Source: Nocardioides albus (lineage in GTDB: Bacteria > Actinomycetota > Actinomycetes > Propionibacteriales > Nocardioidaceae). From it: a stretch of DNA of 64,000 nt. The DNA lies in NCBI RefSeq assembly GCF_014648255.1, contig NZ_BMQT01000011.1:124001-188000 (forward strand), in the 5' to 3' direction. Positions 7,259-15,481 of this stretch are shown here, piece after piece; within the stretch, counting starts at the first letter, position 1; every line of letters starts with the position of its first letter. The translations under genes were made by a program, and so were the position numbers. Under the pieces are notes generated by a model. That model was not told the DNA's origin. It saw nothing but the letters and a program-made list of their open reading frames with translations, and did not search any database.

Positions 7259-9385
7259 GTGCCGATCGGCATCACCGACGAACACCAAGCCCTCAGCGAG
7301 AGCCTGCGCGACTGGGCGAAGGGTGTGGGCGGCATCGCGCTCGCTCGGGCCGCCGAGGGCGTCGCTTCGGCGGGGTTCGACGACGTATGGCGAAGCGTGC
7401 ACGAGTACGGTGTCGCAGGGATCGCGGCGCCTGAGCCGAGCGGCGGCGGTGGCACCCTGCTGGACGCGGCCGTCGCGCTGGAGGCCTGCGCCCATGAGCT
7501 GCTTCCGGGCCCGCTGCTGGGCAGCACGGTCGCTGCTCATCACGCGGGCACGGCCGGGCTCGACGAGGTGGTCGAGGCCGTCCTCATCGGCGGCTGCGGG
7601 ATCGCGCTCGACCCGGTCCTCGAGCTCGGGGACCGTCTGGTCGGCACCGCTCCGGTCGTCTATGACGGCGGGGGAGCGGCGCATCTGCTGCTCGGCGCCC
7701 ATGATGCCGACGGCGAGGAGCGCTGGTTCGTCCTCGCCGCGGAGCAGCTGGACGTACGTCCCCAGGTCGGCTCTGACCTGACCAGGCGGGTCGCCGAGGT
7801 GCGGGTCGACCTCGACGCCGGCGAGGCGGTCGAGGTCCCTGGTCTGCGAGGCGGGGCCGTGCGGCGTACGGCGCTCACGCTGGCCGCCGCAGAGGCATCC
7901 GGCATCGCGCAGTGGTGCCTGACCACGGCGGTGGAGTACGCGAAGGTGCGCGAGCAGTTCGGTGCGCCGATCGGGTCGTTCCAGGCGATCAAGCACCTGT
8001 GCGCCCAGATGCTGGAGACCGCCGAGGCGGTGGCCGCTGCCGCTTGGGACGCGGGGGCGTCGGCCGAGGGTGGCGACGTCGACCAGTGGGCGTTCGCGGC
8101 CGAGGTCGCCGGGGTGATCGCGCTCGACGGAGCGGTGCGGGCGGCCCAGGACTGCATCCAGGTCCTCGGCGGCATCGGCTTCACCTTCGAGCACGATGCT
8201 CACCTCTACCTGCGCCGTGCCGTCGCACTTCGCAGCCTCCTCGGTAGCGGCGACGCCCACGCGGTCGCGCTGGCGGGGCACGCCGTGGCCGGGACACGGC
8301 GCTCGGTCCGCGTCGACCTCGACGGCAAGGACGAGGCGATCCGCCCCCGAGTGCAAGGGGTCGTCGCCTCGATCGCCGCGCTTCCCGAGGCGGAGCTCCG
8401 GGACGCGCTCGTCGATGCGGCCCTTCTCGCGCCGCACTGGCCCGCTCCGTACGGCCTCGGTGCCGGTCCGGTGGAGCAGCTCGTCATCGACGAGGAGCTC
8501 GCCACCGCTGGGGTCTCCCGTCCCGACATCAAGATCGCCGGGTGGGCGGTGCCGACCATCCTGAAGCACGGCACCGACGCCCAGCGCGAGCGGTTCGTCG
8601 ACGCGTCTCTGCGCGGTGAGATCGTCTGGTGCCAGCTCTTCAGCGAGCCCGGCGCCGGCTCCGACCTGGCCTCGCTGGCGACCCGTGCTGAACGGGTCGA
8701 TGGCGGCTGGCGGCTGACCGGCCAGAAGGTGTGGACCTCGCTGGCGGCCGACGCCGACTGGGCGATCTGCCTGGCGCGTACGAATCCCGACGCCCCCAAG
8801 CACAAGGGCATCACCTACTTCCTCGTGGACATGCGCAGCGAGGGGATCGACGTCCGGCCGCTGCGCGAGCTGACCGGCGACGCCCTCTTCAACGAGGTCT
8901 TCCTCGACGGTGTCTACGTGCCCGACGAGCTCGTCGTCGGCGATGTCGACGGCGGCTGGCGCCTGGCTCGTACGACGCTGGCGAACGAGCGGGTCGCGAT
9001 GGCCTCGACGAACCTCGGCGGCAGCGTCGAGCGGGCGGTGGCACTGGCGGAGGGCCGGGGCGAAGCCGATCTGGCCCGGGTCGGGCACGCCGTCGCGCTC
9101 TCCACGGTCTGTGCACTGCTCGGTGTCCGCTCCACGCTCAAGGCGCTCGCCGGTCGGGGGCCGGGTGCGGAGTCATCGGTGGCCAAGCTGCTGACGGTGC
9201 GCAACCGCCAGGACGCCTCCGAGCTCGTCGTCGACCTCCTCGGCCCGCTGGCGCTCACCGACGACCCGCAGGTCCGTGAGGACCTGCATCAGTCCCAGCT
9301 CACCCGCTGTCTCTCGATCGCCGGTGGCACCACCCAGGTGCTCCGCAACGTGGCCGCCGAGCAGATCCTCGGCCTCCCGCGCTGA
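7259..9385 (+). CDS. fadE34: Acyl-CoA dehydrogenase FadE34 (ChsE3) type, two ACAD domains in one chain
   Basis: 708 residues; GTG start with TAGGAGG eight bases upstream. Two acyl-CoA dehydrogenase modules are fused. The N-terminal half (about 1-345) holds TTAVEYAKVREQFGAPIGSFQAIKH and QVLGGIGFTFEHD. The C-terminal half (about 350-708) holds WCQLFSEPGAGSDLAS, the substrate/FAD region, and GGTTQVLRNVAAEQILGLPR at the end. Rv3573c (FadE34, ChsE3) has the same length and architecture and dehydrogenates steroid-CoA thioesters with a C5 side chain. Its position beside kstR is conserved. Confidence 0.88.
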   Translation: MPIGITDEHQALSESLRDWAKGVGGIALARAAEGVASAGFDDVWRSVHEYGVAGIAAPEPSGGGGTLLDAAVALEACAHELLPGPLLGSTVAAHHAGTAGLDEVVEAVLIGGCGIALDPVLELGDRLVGTAPVVYDGGGAAHLLLGAHDADGEERWFVLAAEQLDVRPQVGSDLTRRVAEVRVDLDAGEAVEVPGLRGGAVRRTALTLAAAEASGIAQWCLTTAVEYAKVREQFGAPIGSFQAIKHLCAQMLETAEAVAAAAWDAGASAEGGDVDQWAFAAEVAGVIALDGAVRAAQDCIQVLGGIGFTFEHDAHLYLRRAVALRSLLGSGDAHAVALAGHAVAGTRRSVRVDLDGKDEAIRPRVQGVVASIAALPEAELRDALVDAALLAPHWPAPYGLGAGPVEQLVIDEELATAGVSRPDIKIAGWAVPTILKHGTDAQRERFVDASLRGEIVWCQLFSEPGAGSDLASLATRAERVDGGWRLTGQKVWTSLAADADWAICLARTNPDAPKHKGITYFLVDMRSEGIDVRPLRELTGDALFNEVFLDGVYVPDELVVGDVDGGWRLARTTLANERVAMASTNLGGSVERAVALAEGRGEADLARVGHAVALSTVCALLGVRSTLKALAGRGPGAESSVAKLLTVRNRQDASELVVDLLGPLALTDDPQVREDLHQSQLTRCLSIAGGTTQVLRNVAAEQILGLPR

Positions 9386-9400
9386 ACCGCTGAACCGCCG

Positions 9401-10624
9401 TCAGCCGAGTCGGGCGCCGGCGCGTTCGCGATGCCACAGCAGCCAGCGCTCGACCGCCGCCACGGCGTGGTGGGCCCGGATGCCACCGAAGACGTCGAAG
9501 GCGTGCTGGGCGCCCGGCATCTCGACGTACGTCACCGTCGCCTTGGACACCTCGCGCAGCCGAGCGACGAAGGAGTGGGCCTGGCGCTTGGAGACCAGCG
9601 TGTCGAGCGCTCCGTGGAGCACGAAGAAGTCGGGGGCTTCCTCGGTGATGTGGTGGATCGGTGAGGCCTGGCGGAAGTCCTCGATGGTGGCGCCCTCGGG
9701 CATGATCTTCTGGGTCCACAGTCCATCGCGCACGCGGGTGGTGTAGCGGTCCCCGTCGTCGCCGGCCACGTCGTAGACCCCATAGAACGGTACGCAGGCG
9801 GCGACCCGTGTGTCCGCGTCCTCGAACCCGGGCTGGAACGGCGCGAAACCAGGCGTGAGCGCTGCGAGCGCGGCCAGGTGACCGCCCGCCGAACCGCCCG
9901 TGGCGACGACGTAGTCGGGGTCGCCGCCGTAGTCGGCGATGTGCTCGTGCACCCACGCCAGGGCGCGTTTCACGTCGACGATCTGCGCCGGCCAGCGGTG
10001 CTTGGGCGCGAGCCGGTAGTTGATCGTCACGCAGACCCACCCGTTGGCAGCGGCCATCCGGTTCATCAGCAGCTGTCCTTGCTGCTCCTTGGAGCCCAGG
10101 GTCCAGGCGCCGCCGTGCACGTGGAAGAGCACGGGTGCCGTGACGACCTCGACCCCGGCCGGGCGGTAGATGTCGAGCCTGGCGCGGCTGCTGTCGCTGT
10201 CGGCGTACGCGATGTCACGGATCACCTCGACCGCCGGGTTCTTCATCCGGAACGGCCGGGCGAGCTGGGCGAGGTCGAGCGGCGTCCGCTCGCCCGGGGG
10301 CGTCCCGAGGGTCTCGGTGAGCGCCTCCTCGAGCAGGTCGCGTGCCGAGCCTGCGCGGTAGGCGTTGAGCGCGAAGCCGGCGGCGGCAGTGCCCGCGAGT
10401 GCGAGCCCGAGCGGCGAGACCTTGCGCCGAATGGCCGAGGCGGCGGTGTCAGCGACGCCGAGCGCCAGCAGCTGCGGAGCCAGGTCGCCGGCGAGCCAGC
10501 CGGCGGCGAAGGATCCGATGGCGCCGCGCGGCCCGGTCCGGTCGACGGGCGGCCACAGGGCGTTGGCGGCGAGGGCGGCGAGGGCGGCCTGGCGGACGGT
10601 GTGAGCACGGGGAAGTCGGGCCAT
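9401..10624 (-). CDS. Alpha/beta-hydrolase, hormone-sensitive-lipase family (LipC-like esterase)
   Basis: 407 residues. HGGAW oxyanion motif near residue 170, nucleophile elbow GGSAGG near 243, then Asp in LHGALDTLVS and His in GAQHAFD complete a serine-hydrolase triad. An N-terminal region of about 130 residues with hydrophobic stretches precedes the fold, as in M. tuberculosis LipC. It probably hydrolyses short esters of lipids or steroids. It is convergent with fadE34 (15 bp apart) and divergent from the FadE fusion gene, sharing the operator at 10673. Confidence 0.78.
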   Translation of the reverse strand: MARLPRAHTVRQAALAALAANALWPPVDRTGPRGAIGSFAAGWLAGDLAPQLLALGVADTAASAIRRKVSPLGLALAGTAAAGFALNAYRAGSARDLLEEALTETLGTPPGERTPLDLAQLARPFRMKNPAVEVIRDIAYADSDSSRARLDIYRPAGVEVVTAPVLFHVHGGAWTLGSKEQQGQLLMNRMAAANGWVCVTINYRLAPKHRWPAQIVDVKRALAWVHEHIADYGGDPDYVVATGGSAGGHLAALAALTPGFAPFQPGFEDADTRVAACVPFYGVYDVAGDDGDRYTTRVRDGLWTQKIMPEGATIEDFRQASPIHHITEEAPDFFVLHGALDTLVSKRQAHSFVARLREVSKATVTYVEMPGAQHAFDVFGGIRAHHAVAAVERWLLWHRERAGARLG

Positions 10625-10659
10625 GATGTGAGGTTAGCGGGCCACCGCGGCGCACACTG

Positions 10660-10688
10660 CTGACATACAAACTAGAACACGTTACAGT
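10660..10688 (+). promoter_or_regulatory. Promoter for the chsE2-chsE1 operon, probably leaderless
   Basis: CTGACA (10660-10665), 17-bp spacer, TACAGT (10683-10688). The expected transcription start is within a base or two of the ATG at 10696, and no ribosome site precedes that ATG. The KstR operator covers the -10 element. Confidence 0.6.
10673..10686. promoter_or_regulatory. KstR operator, perfect match
   Basis: TAGAACACGTTACA matches the consensus. It is shared by the divergent lipC-like esterase and the side-chain degradation operon. Confidence 0.85.
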
Positions 10689-10695
10689 TCCAACC

Positions 10696-12870
10696 ATGGG
10701 AGACGAGACACTCGATGCGGTACGCAGTGTGGTGGCCGAGGTGCTCGCCCGCGACTCCGACCGGGGCGACTGGTCGGCCTGGGCGAGTGCCGGGCTGACC
10801 GCGCTGCCGGTGCCGGAGGCGTACGGCGGCGAGGGCTTCGGGCTCGGTGAAATCGCGGTGCTGCTGCGCGAGGCCGGACGCCAGGCGGTGCGCGTGCCGG
10901 TCTGGGAGACCCTGGCGGTCGGCGCGCTGACCCTGGCCGGTCACGGCACCTCCGAGCAGCAGCGCACGGTCCTGCCCGGCGTCGCCTCCGGCCAGACGGT
11001 GCTCACCCCGGCCTGGCTCGAGCGTGGGCGGCCCGAAGTGCCGACCACCACCTTCCGAGACGGCACGGTCTCGGGACGCAAGACCGCCGTGACCTACGCC
11101 GCGGACGCCTCGCTCCTCCTGGTCACCGCGACGGCGGGGGAGCGGCCGGTCGTGGTGCTCGTCGACCCGTCCGCCGACGGGGTGACGCTGCTCCCGGCGA
11201 GCACGTCCAGCGCCGTCCCGCAGCACACTCTCGTGCTCGAGAACGCCCCGGCCGAGATGCTCGACGAGGGCGCCTACGAGGCTCTGACCGGGCTGGCGAC
11301 CGCCGGACTGGCGGTGACCTGTGCCGGGGTGCTGGCCGGAGCACGCGACCTGACCGCGGCGTACGTCTCCGGGCGGCGGCAGTTCGGTCGCGCGCTGGCC
11401 GAGTTCCAGGCGGTCGCGCTGCAGATGGCAGACGTCTACGTCGCCTCCCGCACGCTCGACCTCGCCGCCGACAACGTCGTGGATGCGATCGCGCACCGGC
11501 GACCGGCCGCCGACGATCTGGCGGTGGCTGCCTACTGGGCGAGCCAGGTCGCGCCGTCCGCCTTCCGCACCTGCCACCACCTCCACGGCGGCATGGGTGT
11601 CGACGTGACCTACCCGCTGCTCGCATTCACCACCTGGGGCACCGACATCGCGCATCGGCTGGACACACCGGCCACCGCCGTCCCGGTCGAGGCCGAGGAG
11701 GCCAAGAACCACGAGCTCACCGAGGCTCAGCGTTCGTTGAAGGCGGAGGTGAGAAGGTATTTCGCAGGTCTCTCGCATGACGGCGAGCCCGGCGATCCCG
11801 GTCCCGAGGGCTCCTGGGACCGGCACGGCCCCACCTACCAGAAACTCATCAAGCAGCTCGGCGACGACGGCTGGATGGGCGTCGGCTGGCCGAAGGAGTT
11901 CGGCGGTCACGGCCTCGGCGAGGTCGAGCAGACGATCTTCGCCAACGAGGCGCAGTACGCCGACGTGCACCTGCCGGCGGTGACCCTGCAGACGGTCGGC
12001 CCGACGCTGATCCGCTACGGCACCGAGAAGCAGAAGGCGATGTTCCTCAACCGGATCCTCGCCGGTGAGGTGCACTTCGCGATCGGCTACTCCGAGCCCG
12101 AGGCCGGCACCGACCTGGCCTCGCTCCGCACGACGGCCAAGCGGGACGGCGACCACTACGTCGTCAACGGCCAGAAGCTGTGGACCACCGGCGGCCACGC
12201 CGCCGACTACATCTGGCTGGCCGTCCGCACCGACCCCGACGCCGCCAAGCACAAGGGCATCTCGATCCTCATCGTCGACACCACCGATCCGGGCTTCTCC
12301 TGGACCCCGATCATCACCGCCGACGGCTCCCACCACGTCAACGCGACCTACTTCAACGACGTACGCGTCCCCGCCGACATGCTGGTGGGGGAGGAGAACA
12401 AGGGTTGGAAGCTGATCACCACCCAGCTCAACCACGAGCGCGTCATGCTCGGGCCCGCCGGGCGGATCGAGGGTCTGCGCGACCGGGTCCTGCGCTGGGC
12501 CACGGCCCAGGGCGTTGCCGAGAGCCCCGACGTACGCGCGCTGATGGGTGAGACCACGGCGGTCTTCCGGGTCAACGAGCTGCTCAACTGGGCAGTCGCC
12601 AAGGCTGCTGAAGCCGGTGAGATCGAGGTCGCCGACGCGTCTTCGTCCAAGGTCTTCGCCGCCGACCAGGTCCAGCACCTGCTCGCCGACCTGATCACGC
12701 TGGTCCACCGCCACGGCGATCCCGGAGACCCGGCGACGAAGAGCCTGCTCGACTATCTCGACGCGCAGGCGAAGCGGAACCTCGTGCTCACCTTCGGTGG
12801 CGGTGTCCAGGAGGTGCAGCGCGAGCTGATCGCGATGTTCGGTCTCGGGATGCCGAGGGTGCCGCGATGA
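10696..12870 (+). CDS. Fused ChsE2-ChsE1 acyl-CoA dehydrogenase (FadE28-FadE29 in one chain)
   Basis: 724 residues. The N-terminal half (about 1-340) resembles FadE28: short, with YVSGRRQFGRALAEFQAVALQMAD and HHLHGGMGVDVTYPL. The C-terminal half (about 345-724) resembles FadE29: ELTEAQRSLKAEVRRYFAG, GYSEPEAGTDLASLRT, QLNHERVMLGPAGR, GGGVQEVQRELIAMFGLGMPR. In M. tuberculosis ChsE1 and ChsE2 are separate subunits of an alpha2beta2 enzyme that desaturates the C3 side-chain thioester 3-oxo-pregn-4-ene-20-carboxyl-CoA. Here they are one polypeptide, ahead of the ChsH and Ltp2 genes as in the igr operon. No ribosome site precedes the ATG, so the mRNA is probably leaderless. Confidence 0.88.
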   Translation: MGDETLDAVRSVVAEVLARDSDRGDWSAWASAGLTALPVPEAYGGEGFGLGEIAVLLREAGRQAVRVPVWETLAVGALTLAGHGTSEQQRTVLPGVASGQTVLTPAWLERGRPEVPTTTFRDGTVSGRKTAVTYAADASLLLVTATAGERPVVVLVDPSADGVTLLPASTSSAVPQHTLVLENAPAEMLDEGAYEALTGLATAGLAVTCAGVLAGARDLTAAYVSGRRQFGRALAEFQAVALQMADVYVASRTLDLAADNVVDAIAHRRPAADDLAVAAYWASQVAPSAFRTCHHLHGGMGVDVTYPLLAFTTWGTDIAHRLDTPATAVPVEAEEAKNHELTEAQRSLKAEVRRYFAGLSHDGEPGDPGPEGSWDRHGPTYQKLIKQLGDDGWMGVGWPKEFGGHGLGEVEQTIFANEAQYADVHLPAVTLQTVGPTLIRYGTEKQKAMFLNRILAGEVHFAIGYSEPEAGTDLASLRTTAKRDGDHYVVNGQKLWTTGGHAADYIWLAVRTDPDAAKHKGISILIVDTTDPGFSWTPIITADGSHHVNATYFNDVRVPADMLVGEENKGWKLITTQLNHERVMLGPAGRIEGLRDRVLRWATAQGVAESPDVRALMGETTAVFRVNELLNWAVAKAAEAGEIEVADASSSKVFAADQVQHLLADLITLVHRHGDPGDPATKSLLDYLDAQAKRNLVLTFGGGVQEVQRELIAMFGLGMPRVPR

Positions 12871-13382
12871 GCACGGCACAGACGCTGGTGGACGAGGCCG
12901 TCCACGAGAAGATCATGGCTGCCGCCGAGGAGATCAAGGCGTGGGGTGAGGCCGCCGAGCGCGAAGCGCGTGACCTCGTCAACCAGCCCACGATCAACAA
13001 CTGGCTCGAGGCGATGGGCCTGGAGTCCGATCGGTTCCACCAGGGCGAGGCGCCACCGTCGATGGCACAGGTCTGGACGATGTACGGACAGGGCGGGCGT
13101 CACCCCGACCGTGATCCGCTCCACGCGATGATGAACGTGCTCACCGACGCCGGCTTCAACGGCGTCCTCGGTACCAACTCCGAGCAGAGCTACGACCGCT
13201 ACCTCCGCGTCGGCGAGCAGGTCCGGGTCACCACGGCCCTCGACTCCGTCGTCGGCCCCAAGAGCACCGGGATGGGTGTCGGCTACTTCGTGACCTCCAG
13301 AAGCACCTGGTATGTAGGAGACGAGCGGGTCGCGACGATGCTGTTCCGCGTCCTCAAGTTCATCCCCAAGGTGACGGCATGA
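12867..13382 (+). CDS. MaoC-like subunit, stand-alone counterpart of the ChsH2 N-terminal domain
   Basis: 171 residues, ATGA overlap with the FadE fusion. It resembles the hot-dog N-terminal domain of Rv3542c (ChsH2): EKIMAAAEEIKAWGEAAEREARDLVNQPTINNWLEAMG and a C-terminal beta-rich half ending RVLKFIPKVTA. In M. tuberculosis this domain is fused to a DUF35 domain and forms the hydratase with ChsH1. Here the DUF35 part is the next gene. The usual MaoC catalytic Asp-His pair is not obvious, in line with ChsH2 being the substrate-binding, non-catalytic half. Confidence 0.85.
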   Translation: MSTAQTLVDEAVHEKIMAAAEEIKAWGEAAEREARDLVNQPTINNWLEAMGLESDRFHQGEAPPSMAQVWTMYGQGGRHPDRDPLHAMMNVLTDAGFNGVLGTNSEQSYDRYLRVGEQVRVTTALDSVVGPKSTGMGVGYFVTSRSTWYVGDERVATMLFRVLKFIPKVTA

Positions 13383-13783
13383 GCGGCCCGGTGCGACCGG
13401 TGATCGGCCGGGACAACGCGTACTTCTTCGAAGGCACCGCCAAGCAGGAGCTCCGCATCCAGAGCTGCAATGCCTGCGGCACCCTGAGGCACCCGCCGGG
13501 CCCGGCGTGCCTGAGCTGCGACGCGTACGACCGCGGTCATGTCGTCGCGAGCGGCGAAGGCACCGTCTACTCCTTCACCGTCGTCCATGCGCCGAAGCTG
13601 CCCGGCAAGGAGCTCCCGCTGGTGGTGGCCCTGCTGGATCTGCCCGAGGGCGTACGCATGGTGGCTGAGGTGGCCGGCGTGCCACCTGAGGGCGGGGACG
13701 GCCTGAAGATCGGCGAGCGCCTGGTCGTCGATTGGAACGTCATCGATGAGGAGCTGACGCTCCCGATCTGGAGGAGGCCCTGA
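13379..13783 (+). CDS. DUF35 OB-fold/zinc-ribbon protein, stand-alone counterpart of the ChsH2 C-terminal domain
   Basis: 134 residues, ATGA overlap with the previous gene. The zinc ribbon has all four cysteines (SCNACG ... CLSC, residues about 30-48), followed by an OB fold (GEGTVYSFTVVHAP ... LVVDWNVIDEE). In M. tuberculosis the DUF35 domain of ChsH2 is needed by the aldolase Ltp2, with which it forms a complex. A separate gene for it is therefore chemically sensible. The clean four-base overlap argues against a sequencing frameshift. Confidence 0.87.
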   Translation: MSGPVRPVIGRDNAYFFEGTAKQELRIQSCNACGTLRHPPGPACLSCDAYDRGHVVASGEGTVYSFTVVHAPKLPGKELPLVVALLDLPEGVRMVAEVAGVPPEGGDGLKIGERLVVDWNVIDEELTLPIWRRP

Positions 13784-14160
13784 TGAAGGCTGGCGATGAG
13801 ATCCCGGTCTGGGAGCTCCCGATCACCCCGACGCTGGTCGTCTCGACCGCGATCGCGACGCGGGACTTCCAAGACGTGCACCACGACCGCGACCGTGCCC
13901 AGGCGGCCGGCTCGAAGGACATCTTCATGAACATATTGACCTCGACGGCGCTCTGCGAGCGGTACGTCACTGACTGGGCCGGCCCCGGCGTGCAGATCAA
14001 AGGCATCTCGATCCGGCTGGGCGCCCCGGCCTACCCCTACGACACGCTGTCGTTCTCAGGCGAGGTCACCGAGGTGGCCGACGGGATCGCCACGATCACC
14101 GTCACCGGCGCGGTCTCGCTCGGTGCGCATGTGACCGGAACGGTCAGGGTCGCCGCATGA
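13783..14160 (+). CDS. chsH1: ChsH1-type MaoC hydratase, catalytic subunit
   Basis: 125 residues, start overlapping the upstream stop by one base (TGATG). It has the catalytic MaoC motif as ATRDFQDVHHDRDRAQ, with Asp28 and His33 in the D-x4-H arrangement. Rv3541c (ChsH1) is of similar size and hydrates the C17(20)-unsaturated three-carbon side-chain CoA together with ChsH2. The product is the 17-hydroxy acyl-CoA cleaved by Ltp2. It overlaps ltp2 by four bases. Confidence 0.87.
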   Translation: MKAGDEIPVWELPITPTLVVSTAIATRDFQDVHHDRDRAQAAGSKDIFMNILTSTALCERYVTDWAGPGVQIKGISIRLGAPAYPYDTLSFSGEVTEVADGIATITVTGAVSLGAHVTGTVRVAA

Positions 14161-15323
14161 GCCTGAGCGGGAAGGCGGCGATCGTCGGCATCGGCGCGAC
14201 CGAGTTCTCCAAGGACTCCGGACGCTCCGAGCTCCAGCTCTCCGTCGAGGCGACCAGAGCCGCCCTGAACGACGCCGGGCTCGCCCCGGCAGACGTCGAT
14301 GGGCTGACCACGTTCACCATGGACACCAGCTCCGAGATCGCGCTGGCCCGCGAGCTCGGGCTCGGCGACCTGAGGTTCTTCTCCCGGATCAACTACGGCG
14401 GCGGCGCGGCCTGCGCGACGATCCAGCAGGCCGCGATGGCGGTCGCGACCGGCGTCGCCGACGTCGTGGTCGCCTATCGCGGCTTCAACGAGCGCTCCGG
14501 TCAGCGCTTCGGCCAGGTGCAGCCCTGGGCCGCCCAGCAGGTCAACACCAACGGCATCGACAACGCCTGGACCTACCCGCTCGGCCTCTCGACGCCTGCG
14601 GCGACGGTCGCCATGCAGGCGCGCCGCTACATGCACGACTACGGCGTGACCAGCGCGGACTTCGGTGCCGTGGCGGTCGCCGACCGTCGCCACGCCGCGA
14701 CCAACCCTGCCGCGTTCTTCTACGAGAAGCCGATCACGCTCGAGGACCACCAGGCATCCCGAATGATCGCCGACCCGCTCCATCTGCTCGACTGCTGCCA
14801 AGAGTCCGACGGCGCGGTCGCGATCGTCGTCACCAGTCCGGAGAGGGCCCGCGACCTGCCCAACCCGCCGGTCACCATCGCCGCGGCCGCCCAGGGCAGC
14901 GCCGCCGACCAGTACGTGATGACCTCCTACTACCGCGACGAGATCGGCATCCCGGAGATGGGTGTGGTCGCCAAGGATCTCTGGCGCCAGTCCGGCCTCG
15001 GCCCGGCCGACATCGACACCGCAGTGCTCTACGACCACTTCACCCCCTACGTACTCATGCAGCTCGAGGAGCTCGGCTTCTGCGGCAGGGGAGAGGCGAA
15101 GGACTTCGTACGCGGTGGAGCCATCGAGATCGGCGGACGGCTGCCGATCAACACCCATGGCGGTCAGCTGGGCGAGGCCTACCTGCACGGTATGAACGGC
15201 ATCGCCGAGGGCGTACGCCAGGTGCGCGGCACCTCGGTGAACCAGGTCCCCGGCGCCGCGAACGTCCTCGTCACCGCCGGCACCGGGGTGCCGACCAGCG
15301 GATTGGTGCTCACCTCCGTCTGA
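14157..15323 (+). CDS. ltp2: Ltp2-type thiolase-fold retro-aldolase
   Basis: 388 residues, ATGA overlap. Thiolase superfamily fold: KAAIVGIGATEFSKDSGRSELQ start, INYGGGAACATIQQAAMAVATG, CCQESDGAVAIVV, and INTHGGQLGEAYLHGMNGIAEGVRQ. It lacks the usual nucleophilic thiolase cysteine, as expected for Ltp2. Rv3540c (386 residues) with the DUF35 domain of ChsH2 cleaves 17-hydroxy-3-oxo-4-pregnene-20-carboxyl-CoA to androstenedione and propionyl-CoA. It is the last gene of the five-gene operon. Confidence 0.88.
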   Translation: MSLSGKAAIVGIGATEFSKDSGRSELQLSVEATRAALNDAGLAPADVDGLTTFTMDTSSEIALARELGLGDLRFFSRINYGGGAACATIQQAAMAVATGVADVVVAYRGFNERSGQRFGQVQPWAAQQVNTNGIDNAWTYPLGLSTPAATVAMQARRYMHDYGVTSADFGAVAVADRRHAATNPAAFFYEKPITLEDHQASRMIADPLHLLDCCQESDGAVAIVVTSPERARDLPNPPVTIAAAAQGSAADQYVMTSYYRDEIGIPEMGVVAKDLWRQSGLGPADIDTAVLYDHFTPYVLMQLEELGFCGRGEAKDFVRGGAIEIGGRLPINTHGGQLGEAYLHGMNGIAEGVRQVRGTSVNQVPGAANVLVTAGTGVPTSGLVLTSV

Positions 15324-15481
15324 ACAGCGCTGAAAGTTTGCGCAAGCGTTTGCGGACAGTCTGGCCGACTGTGCCGCCTCTTTGTCGTCCTCACGCCTAA
15401 GCCTTGACGTGTGATTGGGATCACTCTACGGTCTGTCTGCAAGATCTTGCAGCAAGATTCACCCTTGGCGTAGGAGGATCC
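15324..15481 (+). promoter_or_regulatory. Promoter region of the starch genes with inverted repeats
   Basis: A perfect 14-bp palindrome, TGCAAGATCTTGCA (15438-15451), is followed by a partial repeat GCAAGATT. A second motif, TTTGCGCAAGCGTTTGCG, lies at 15337-15354. Such CTTGCAG/CGCAAGCG repeats are like LacI/MalR-family operators before amylase genes in streptomycetes. No KstR site is present. A ribosome site TAGGAGG lies at 15471-15477. Confidence 0.55.

Noticed and set aside
10672..12879. 735-residue antisense open frame opposite the ChsE2-ChsE1 gene (and similar long antisense frames at 7139-9088 and 16468-18447)
   Set aside because: High GC makes long stop-free antisense frames. Products are Arg/Gly/His-rich with no motif, while the plus-strand genes have complete family motifs.
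12867..13783. Frameshift in a ChsH2 gene
   Set aside because: The junction is a normal ATGA stop/start overlap, both parts are complete domains, and neighbouring genes use the same overlap.
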